Below, one piece after another: positions 1 to 5,491 of a stretch of 15,053 nucleotides of DNA. The stretch comes from Thermofilum sp. GTDB lineage: Archaea > Thermoproteota > Thermoprotei > Thermofilales > Thermofilaceae. The stretch spans positions 1 through 15,053 of the forward strand of contig JAJHRM010000032.1 of the NCBI GenBank assembly GCA_020832965.1. Reading direction: 5' to 3'. The notes under the pieces were generated by a model. It saw only the letters and a list, made by a program, of their open reading frames with translations, made no database searches and was not told the DNA's origin. Made by a program: the position numbers and the translations under genes. Numbering within the stretch: the stretch's first letter is position 1; each line of letters begins with the position of its first letter.

Positions 1-216
1 GCGCGCGACCAGTGGGGCGTATTTTATCTCCCAATAGACGACTTCGAGGCAGAACTGCCAGAGCTCGGAAAAGCACTCGACCACATCCAGCAGAACCACG
101 GCGAAGTCGCAGCAGTAATCCCAAACATAGGCCTCACAAAGGCAAGCCTACTACTCGGAACCTCCTTCCAGGGAGTCAAAGGATTCGCCATAATATACAA
201 GAAGCATAAGCCTTAG
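1..216 (+). CDS. C-terminal end of an unrecognised protein (partial)
   Basis: An open frame runs from base 1 to a TAG at 214-216 and gives 71 residues. It begins upstream of the window, so its start is not visible. Codon choice is A/C-rich at third positions, like the first half of the methyltransferase downstream, and the peptide reads as ordinary folded protein: an acidic helix-like stretch (DDFEAELPELGKAL), then a hydrophobic beta-like stretch near residues 37-43 (VAAVIPN), a GLTKASLL segment, and a final strand GFAIIYKK before the basic end. I do not recognise the family. An overlapping Arg/Pro-rich frame at 12-209 is its shadow. That this frame is coding is fairly sure; its function is unknown. 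Confidence 0.6.
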   Translation, partial: ARDQWGVFYLPIDDFEAELPELGKALDHIQQNHGEVAAVIPNIGLTKASLLLGTSFQGVKGFAIIYKKHKP

Positions 217-387
217 GTTCTTTGAGTATCAACACATGCCCGAAAAATACCTTGGGAGACCAAAGGACAGTTCGTAAGTACTCTTGAGACTCTCTCCAAA
301 ATGTGTTAGCACCTTTCCTAGACGTCACTCCTCTGCGTGAATAGTTTGCGCGCCAGTGGCAACGGAGCTCTAGGGATGTGACTGTTT
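217..387. other. Gap with no recognisable gene
   Basis: Between the stop of the left-edge gene and the small minus-strand remnant I see no convincing coding frame, RNA gene or repeat. The composition is mixed and there is no clear TATA box. Confidence 0.4.
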
Positions 388-462
388 TTAGGGGCTTTCA
401 AGCTCGGCTAGGAGTTGCTCCCATTCTCCGACTATTCCTGGGCTGCATCTTCTCTCGCGCAG
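388..462 (-). pseudogene. Possible C-terminal gene remnant
   Basis: On the minus strand a short frame ending in TAA at 388-390 encodes GIVGEWEQLLAELESP just before the stop. It looks like a natural amphipathic C-terminal helix, but only about 25 codons lie between it and the next upstream in-frame stop (TAA), and no start codon with a ribosome site is visible. I read it as the leftover end of a decayed gene. It could also be chance. Confidence 0.22.
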
Positions 463-490
463 TTATACAGTGAAGCATGCTTAGGACACT

Positions 491-1327
491 CTAGCTCATT
501 CTCCGCCTCTTCAGGATGACCACTAGGGCTACAACTGAGATTGCTATAGCTACTAGGGAGAGCGCAGTGGCTACAGTAAGAAGTGCGGGGAACTCCGCTG
601 GGTAGCTTGTGGGTTGCTGTGCAGGTAGAGGAGGTTGCTGGGGCTGACTAGGTTGCTTGGGTTTCTCTATGGGCTCCTCTTTCTTTACGCAATCAACACT
701 GAAAATTATGCCGTCCCCCGGCTTGGCCGTTGCGAAGCCTGGACGGATCGTGCACGTGTACCCGGGTGGGTTGCTCAAGATCTCTGCCCAAAGGTTTACC
801 TGCGACGCAACCTGGAGGGTAAAAGTCTCAGAGCCACTCCCGCTTTCCGAGCCGCTGACCTCGTCGCTCCATCTAACGCGCCACGAAGCGCCGTAGGGGT
901 CATTGATGCTGACTTTCACCAGCCCCGCAGGGCGAGTGTACGTGATTACTTTGCTATCAGATGAACCGTCGGACGACACATCAGCTTGTATCGTATAAGT
1001 TCCAGGCTTCTTCAGAAGGATGGGGCCGAAGTCTACGCGTATGTCTATAGGGGAGTGCTCCCACTCCTCAGGTATGCTCACCTGCTTCATGAAGTCATAG
1101 ACCAGCTTCCCGCCCCAGTAAACCCTAAGCCTGAACGTACTCCAGGATGATGGACTACTTAAGAATACATGGACAACGATGCCACCGAGGTCCCTGTGCT
1201 CCTCAACATTCACGTCCTTTATCCTCGGTAAGCACAGGCACTTGACCTTACTCGCCTCGTCTAAGGGCATGTTCGAGCCGAGGATATCGATGCTCTGAAC
1301 CCATATGGTGCCGCCACCCCTCGACAC
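491..1327 (-). CDS. Membrane-anchored surface protein, C-terminal part (split gene)
   Basis: The 278 residues are beta-rich and extracellular in character. The sequence has alternating hydrophobic strands, a Gly/Ser/Glu stretch near residues 155-167, and a Pro/Gln-rich stalk at about 216-245. A single hydrophobic helix at about 249-272 follows, ending in KRRRMS, which is the expected pattern for a cell-surface protein with a C-terminal membrane anchor and a basic cytoplasmic tail. It has no signal peptide of its own. It overlaps the upstream signal-peptide ORF by 67 bases in another frame. Restoring one base in the GGGG run at 1333-1336 (CCCC on the coding strand) joins the two into one 424-residue product reading FVFPLYVSRGGG across the junction. 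The apparent start at 1327 is therefore probably not real. No enzyme motif is visible; an adhesion or S-layer-associated role is a guess. Confidence 0.65.
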   Translation of the reverse strand: MSRGGGTIWVQSIDILGSNMPLDEASKVKCLCLPRIKDVNVEEHRDLGGIVVHVFLSSPSSWSTFRLRVYWGGKLVYDFMKQVSIPEEWEHSPIDIRVDFGPILLKKPGTYTIQADVSSDGSSDSKVITYTRPAGLVKVSINDPYGASWRVRWSDEVSGSESGSGSETFTLQVASQVNLWAEILSNPPGYTCTIRPGFATAKPGDGIIFSVDCVKKEEPIEKPKQPSQPQQPPLPAQQPTSYPAEFPALLTVATALSLVAIAISVVALVVILKRRRMS

Positions 1328-1764
1328 GTATAGGGGAAAACAAAGCTCGTGTAGCCCTCCTCCACTTCACTACTCGTAATGTTCAGGTAGACCAGTCCGG
1401 GTCCGTTAAACGAGGGAAAGCACCACACCCACTTGTATCCGGTTGAGTAGTATGCTAGCCAGCATGCGGTGAAAGGCCCGTACTCCAGCGCGCTAACCAC
1501 CACTCTGAGCTCAAAAGCATGCCTGGGCTTGGAAGTCTGATTCGATCCGGCAGCAGGCGCTAAGGGCACGATCTTTACAGCCTTTAGGAAGAGGCTCGCA
1601 AACTCCGCTGGTGGTGGGGATACGCACTCCGGGTCATAAAACGGTTCTGCAGGCTGCTGGAAGGACGTTAGCTCGCTCTTCCCTCTGAAAACCGCGAGTG
1701 CCAGGGGGCTCAGGAGCATATGTAAGGCAACTATCACTAGCAGAGTACGCAGAACTCTAGCCAC
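1261..1764 (-). CDS. Secreted/surface protein, N-terminal part (split gene)
   Basis: The frame starts with GTG at 1764 and opens with a clear signal peptide: basic MARVLR, a hydrophobic core, and a likely cleavage after LALA at residue 24. The mature part has paired cysteines and beta-like segments (CWLAYYSTGYKWVW, GLVYLNI) and reads naturally as far as GYTSFVFPY. After that it turns into an Arg/Ala/Ser-rich tail (TCRGVAAPYGF and beyond) that resembles out-of-frame translation. The next ORF has a membrane anchor but no signal peptide, so the two halves complement each other exactly. Either the gene is frameshifted, the sequence has a missing C, or a -1 slip occurs at TTTCCCC. The family is not recognised. 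Confidence 0.65.
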   Translation of the reverse strand: MARVLRTLLVIVALHMLLSPLALAVFRGKSELTSFQQPAEPFYDPECVSPPPAEFASLFLKAVKIVPLAPAAGSNQTSKPRHAFELRVVVSALEYGPFTACWLAYYSTGYKWVWCFPSFNGPGLVYLNITSSEVEEGYTSFVFPYTCRGVAAPYGFRASISSARTCP

Positions 1765-2165
1765 AACAGACTAACGCTGCGCGATAGAAAAACCTTACTG
1801 CTGAATATCTGCGCACCACTGGAAAACGGCCGTGCGCGCTGCGAAGAAGCAGCCTGCAAGTTAGCGCATCTAGGCTACTTGGCTGTGGCGCTGGGATATA
1901 CTACCGCGTGAAACAGTCCCACGTGCTGCAATTCCGTCACGTGAACGCGGTGAGCGGTAACTGTTATTCGGGTGTCGGCGCAGTGAAGATCCCAGAAGCA
2001 AGTGAAAAGGAATTGAAAAGCTGTTTTGCTAAGGTAAACTGCAAAGGAAAAGGGGAGGTTAGCTTAACCTAGCGCGCGGAAGCTAATGAATATGCTTGAG
2101 ATCTTTCTCTGGGATTATTGCAAGCTTATTTCTCTCTAAATCAACTTTTGTCCCATCTTCGTCCC
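1765..2165. other. 400-base intergenic stretch with one weak small ORF
   Basis: This lies upstream of the surface-protein gene and downstream of the AT-rich nuclease gene. It falls from normal GC content to AT-rich near 2100, which marks the left edge of the AT-rich insertion. The only frame worth recording is the small ORF at 1908-2072. I see no tRNA-like cloverleaf, CRISPR-like repeat or clear terminator. Confidence 0.4.
1908..2072 (+). CDS. Weak candidate small protein, 54 residues
   Basis: A GTG at 1908 opens a 54-codon frame ending with TAG at 2070-2072. The C-terminal two thirds reads like protein: KIPEASEKELKSCFAKV followed by NCKGKGEVSLT, with three cysteines. The frame stays open further upstream without a better start, and there is no strong ribosome site. 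It may be a remnant of a longer gene or a chance frame in a GC-rich gap. Confidence 0.2.
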   Translation: MKQSHVLQFRHVNAVSGNCYSGVGAVKIPEASEKELKSCFAKVNCKGKGEVSLT

Positions 2166-4214
2166 TTATTCAACTTTAATTTTCGGTATTTTCTTGAATA
2201 TGTCGTCCTCTAGAATTTCCGTAATTTTTTTACGATCGCCATCAAAGATTCTATCTCGATGAATAATATCCCTAAAGATGATTACATTTATTCCCTGATC
2301 TTTAATTTTCTTTATTTGTTCGCTACTATTAACATTGTAAACAACGAGATTTGGAACAACTCTCTTGCCGTATACCTCTTTTAAGATAAACACTTTCCTT
2401 TTTATTTGATCGATAGTTTCATCGATTTTATCCGTATGTAGTGTAACCTTGCATTCATACATCTCAATCGTATCCTTTCCTTCAAGTATGCAATCAATCT
2501 CCTCTCCGTTAATCCGAAGATTTAAATATACCTTACCCTCATGCTTAGACTCATTCAACCAATAATAAACTATGTATTCGAAAATCTTGCCTTTATATCT
2601 AGCTAAGAAATCCTCTAAATGACTCTTTATCTCTGAGAAACTTACTCTAACATGCTCTCCAAGGAAAATTTCTTCCCAAACTATGGTGTCAAAAACAGAT
2701 CCCACGCATCTTTCTTTTAGGTATTCTTTGAATATTTCCTTGTCAATACTAATCTCCTCAGCCTCAACTAAATCTTTAGATATCAACTCATCTATAATTC
2801 TCTTCGCCTCTATGTAAAGAGACCCGCCAAAACCAGAAAAGTCGGTCGCGCAATTATAATAAACAAGCCAGCCTGAAAGATCAAAATTAAGAGTCGATGA
2901 AGGAATAAGAACAGCAAAGCTGTAATAATTTTGATTGGGACCTACAGGATGCTTAAATATCTTTACCTTTACTTTCTGCTTATCACCAAATTGTTTGCTT
3001 AGTTCAACTAATCCAAGCAATGTGGGAATAAATGCTGGGACTCCACTAAAAGTAGAAAATGCACCATGAAGAACATGTACCTTGTACCATAGCAAATGAT
3101 AATCTAACTTTTTCTTCAAGGATTCCCTATCTTTTTTGTATAAATACTGAGGACTCTGAGGACTTTTCTCAGATAAAAATAATTTGAAAACAGATTTGTC
3201 AACAGAGCCAGGCGCAAGAACAAATAACGTATTAAAGCCTAAATCTATTCCAAGCTTAGCTTCAAAGGGCCTAATTATTTTGAACTCAATAACTAGGAAA
3301 AAGTTATCTAAAGCAAGCCATTCTGATGAGGACACGAAATTATTTTTATTATTTTTCAAGATTTTAGAGGAAATGATTCCACTAAAGAGATTTTCTAGTG
3401 TTTCCCCTGAGAAAATCGAACTCGGATTATGCATATTTTTCAGCATTAATTGTTCGAATGAATCTTTATCAAGAAGATTAAAGAATAAATATTCTAATGT
3501 GTATGCATAGCCTTTGAAATTTTGATTAAGAGATTTCCATGTAATGGTACTTTTAGTTGATGGTGGCAAGGTAAGCCCGCGAGGAAACCCATTAGCAGAA
3601 TCCACCAAGAATGCATTAGCGTAGAGCAATGTTACACCTTTTAAAGCCTCCTTCTTGCTAATTTTGCGAGTCACACGAGCTTTCTCGTACAAGGAATCAA
3701 AAATTTCAAAGAGAGGTCTAAGTTCTTTTAAAGCCTTATCCAGCTCATCCCAGCTCTTCGCCCGGCGTATCCTACGGCTCAAATTCCATATATTCTTGAG
3801 AAAAATCGTCTTTTCACAAGTATGAGGAACATCCTCTAAATTCACATCTACGCAGTACATGACTCTGAAGAGCACGTCATCCTCTTTAAGCCCCAGAGCA
3901 GAATCTGCTACAGAATACAACACAAGCTTAAAAGTGGTAATGAGGAACAATTTATAACCTTCTAAAAATTCTTCGCTATTCGAGATACCATGGTATTCTC
4001 GTAGCCACGTCTTAAACGCAACGCTATTTGACACAATACGTAAGATGTTGAGAGAAGCCAATACCTTATCTATGCACTTTGATGAATCTTCTCCACCTAT
4101 GCTATCTATTTTTTCTCCTTCAGCCATATTTCTTTGCTCAAGAATTGTGAAATTAAACTTTACTTTTTCTCTTTTATTCTTTAAACACATCGAAGCGAGT
4201 GATGACTGGAGCAT
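2166..4214 (-). CDS. Large AT-rich protein with C-terminal PD-(D/E)XK nuclease domain
   Basis: The frame is 682 residues from the first ATG. ATG at 4127 (MAEGEKIDS, 653 residues) may be the true start, because the preceding segment is AT-rich and contains a TATA-like element. The C-terminal 140 residues have the restriction-endonuclease fold signature: helix glutamate E546 in GKIFEYIV, then D574 in EEIDCIL, then E587-x-K589 in MYECKV, followed by a DQIKRK helix and a NLVVYNV strand. The N-terminal 540 residues are a helical and strand mix I do not recognise, without an ATPase Walker motif. Composition differs sharply from the neighbours: 17 of 60 bases at 3301-3360 are G or C, against 38 of 60 at 13681-13740. 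That suggests recent transfer. A DNA- or RNA-targeting defence effector is the likeliest role (inference); a toxin or mobile-element nuclease is possible. Confidence 0.75.
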   Translation of the reverse strand: MLQSSLASMCLKNKREKVKFNFTILEQRNMAEGEKIDSIGGEDSSKCIDKVLASLNILRIVSNSVAFKTWLREYHGISNSEEFLEGYKLFLITTFKLVLYSVADSALGLKEDDVLFRVMYCVDVNLEDVPHTCEKTIFLKNIWNLSRRIRRAKSWDELDKALKELRPLFEIFDSLYEKARVTRKISKKEALKGVTLLYANAFLVDSANGFPRGLTLPPSTKSTITWKSLNQNFKGYAYTLEYLFFNLLDKDSFEQLMLKNMHNPSSIFSGETLENLFSGIISSKILKNNKNNFVSSSEWLALDNFFLVIEFKIIRPFEAKLGIDLGFNTLFVLAPGSVDKSVFKLFLSEKSPQSPQYLYKKDRESLKKKLDYHLLWYKVHVLHGAFSTFSGVPAFIPTLLGLVELSKQFGDKQKVKVKIFKHPVGPNQNYYSFAVLIPSSTLNFDLSGWLVYYNCATDFSGFGGSLYIEAKRIIDELISKDLVEAEEISIDKEIFKEYLKERCVGSVFDTIVWEEIFLGEHVRVSFSEIKSHLEDFLARYKGKIFEYIVYYWLNESKHEGKVYLNLRINGEEIDCILEGKDTIEMYECKVTLHTDKIDETIDQIKRKVFILKEVYGKRVVPNLVVYNVNSSEQIKKIKDQGINVIIFRDIIHRDRIFDGDRKKITEILEDDIFKKIPKIKVE

Positions 4215-4345
4215 GCTTCTCTGGCTTAAAGTTTTTAGTTTATAGGTCGAGGAATATCTTATCGGAAATGCGCTAAAGACTTGTTGAAGAGCTTGTTAGG
4301 AGTGTAGAGACCTGTGAAAGGTGCTAGGGCTTCACTGGGATAAAT

Positions 4346-4471
4346 ATGTATAGCAAGTCTTACCTGGAGTTCGAGGTGTATGCAGAGCGAGTCCTAAGAG
4401 ATTTAGGTGTGAGTTTACAGCTGAGAGAGCGCGATGGAGGTGCTCAACAAAGGGTAGCTTTTCCGAGGTAA
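4346..4471 (+). CDS. Weak 41-residue ORF, possible nuclease N-terminal remnant
   Basis: ATG at 4346 opens a 41-codon frame to TAA at 4469-4471. Its first half, MYSKSYLEFEVYAERVLRDL, looks like the leading amphipathic helix of a PD-(D/E)XK-type protein, where a Glu-rich helix precedes the catalytic strand, but the frame stops before any catalytic motif. It may be the head of a decayed nuclease gene. The evidence is weak. Confidence 0.2.
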   Translation: MYSKSYLEFEVYAERVLRDLGVSLQLRERDGGAQQRVAFPR

Positions 4472-4532
4472 TGAAGACTATTTCCACTATATTTCTAGTA
4501 ACTATCAAGCTTGTGAACTTCCTTTTTACCGC

Positions 4533-4540
4533 CTTTTAAG
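4533..4540 (+). promoter_or_regulatory. TATA box for the 218-residue gene
   Basis: CTTTTAAG at 4533-4540 predicts transcription starting near 4563, about 30 bases before the ATG at 4594. A GAGG ribosome site at 4583-4586 lies seven bases from that ATG and supports the start. Confidence 0.45.
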
Positions 4541-4593
4541 CAACCTGCAAATCACTCTTGAGAACAAAGGAAATTCTGGGAAGAGGCTAGAAA

Positions 4594-5250
4594 ATGGAAA
4601 ACAAACCTGGAAACAGCTGGGCGGAGTGGTTCACTTTCCTAAAGGTGCCAGTCCTAAAGATAACCATAGAAGACCAAGTATTATTCTTTTCACCCACCCG
4701 CAGGATCAATACCCCAGGCGAGCTACTCAAAGTTCTCAAAGAAGATGCCTGGAGAATTATAGATTCGGGGAAAGCCTACCAAGCCAAATTTCACGAGACA
4801 GCCCGGCTATTCGACTACTTCAACGGTCAAGAAGTCCCAATAAGCGTAGCAGTTTTAACAGCAGAAGCCGGCTGGAAACAGCGGAGAGAAAAGAGTAAGC
4901 AATTACCAATCCAATTCCATGTAACACTCAACGACAAAATATGGAACAAAGAAAAAGAAATAACAAGCCAAGGCCTTATCGAGATATACAGCGTCAAAAC
5001 GGAGGTTCGCATTGCCCTCTCCCAAGGTGTCCCAGGATACCGAGAAGAAACCATAGTTGAGAGCAAAAAGCTTGTGAGGCTACACGGGTTGTTCGCCAAC
5101 GACAATGAGCCATTCACACTAGAGGACGACCCTATTTTAACTGAACTCCTTAAACAAACAAGCCTTAATAGTGATGTTCCCCGTATCAAACGTCGGGGAG
5201 ATAAGAAAAACTTGTCTGGCTATATGGATATCACTTTCTTCATAAAATAG
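4594..5250 (+). CDS. Unrecognised 218-residue protein beside the methyltransferase operon
   Basis: The start is ATG at 4594, behind GAGG at 4583-4586. The protein is soluble, with no signal peptide or membrane segment. It opens with WAEWFTFLKVPVLKITIEDQ, continues with helix-like RRINTPGELLKVLKEDAW, and has a beta-rich middle (VPISVAVLTAEAG, LPIQFHVTLNDKIW, LIEIYSVKTEVRIALS), ending with a basic stretch and GYMDITFFIK. I do not recognise a family or a catalytic motif. It lies 237 bases upstream of the methyltransferase, in the same direction but with a separate promoter between. The mixed alpha/beta layout would suit a DNA- or protein-binding accessory factor, which is inference from position only. 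Confidence 0.6.
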   Translation: MENKPGNSWAEWFTFLKVPVLKITIEDQVLFFSPTRRINTPGELLKVLKEDAWRIIDSGKAYQAKFHETARLFDYFNGQEVPISVAVLTAEAGWKQRREKSKQLPIQFHVTLNDKIWNKEKEITSQGLIEIYSVKTEVRIALSQGVPGYREETIVESKKLVRLHGLFANDNEPFTLEDDPILTELLKQTSLNSDVPRIKRRGDKKNLSGYMDITFFIK

Positions 5251-5361
5251 TAGCAATCAAAGATCATTAGGACAAAATATACATGTGATCTTCAAGGGAA
5301 ACCTAGGTCAAAATTAAAAGACGCATTATCTCATGGTGTTTTGGGAACCCTGCAAAGAAGA

Positions 5362-5373
5362 TTTTTAAATAAG
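5362..5373 (+). promoter_or_regulatory. TATA box for the methyltransferase/BrxL operon
   Basis: TTTTTAAATAAG at 5362-5373 is the strongest TATA-like element in the gap. With the usual archaeal spacing of about 26 bases, transcription would begin close to 5393. That is exactly the ATG of the 32-codon leader ORF, and about 95 bases ahead of the methyltransferase start. Confidence 0.55.
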
Positions 5374-5392
5374 TTTCCTAGGATAATTATTG

Positions 5393-5491
5393 ATGTTCGA
5401 TAAAACGTCAGTTGCTTCTATCCTTTGTAGGAGAATATTTGAGTCACCCCTTTACATTAAAAGCAATGCCTTAGAGGAGGAAAGAAAATGA
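5393..5491 (+). CDS. Candidate leader peptide coupled to the methyltransferase
   Basis: ATG at 5393 begins a 32-codon frame (MFDKTSVASILCRRIFESPL, then a charged end LEEERK) whose TGA at 5489-5491 overlaps the methyltransferase ATG as ATGA. The predicted transcript start falls on its ATG, so it could be translated as a leaderless mRNA and coupled to the next gene. The ribosome site of the methyltransferase (GAGGAGG, 5474-5480) lies inside it. Chance is possible for a frame this short; the position relative to promoter and downstream start is what makes it worth listing. Confidence 0.35.
   Translation: MFDKTSVASILCRRIFESPLYIKSNALEEERK
5474..5480 (+). promoter_or_regulatory. Strong ribosome binding site of the methyltransferase
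   Basis: GAGGAGG lies seven bases before the ATG at 5488 and fixes that start. It is the clearest Shine-Dalgarno sequence in the window. Confidence 0.7.

Larger units (their letters stand above)
4246..4593. other. 350-base gap holding a promoter and a short remnant ORF
   Basis: The left part is the divergent upstream region of the AT-rich nuclease gene. The middle holds a 41-codon frame (4346-4471), and the right part carries the promoter of the 218-residue gene. No repeat or RNA gene is evident. Confidence 0.4.

Noticed and set aside
635..964. Plus-strand frames opposite the surface-protein gene
   Set aside because: They are shadows with no start signal, while the minus strand has an anchor, a stalk and strand patterns.
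4827..5189. 120-residue frame antisense to the 218-residue gene
   Set aside because: Its peptide is Ser/Leu-rich without domain character, and the plus-strand gene has a promoter, ribosome site and natural sequence.
5181..5200. CCCCG/CGGGG inverted repeat as a terminator
   Set aside because: It lies within the coding frame of the 218-residue protein, more than 50 bases before its stop, with no T-run following.
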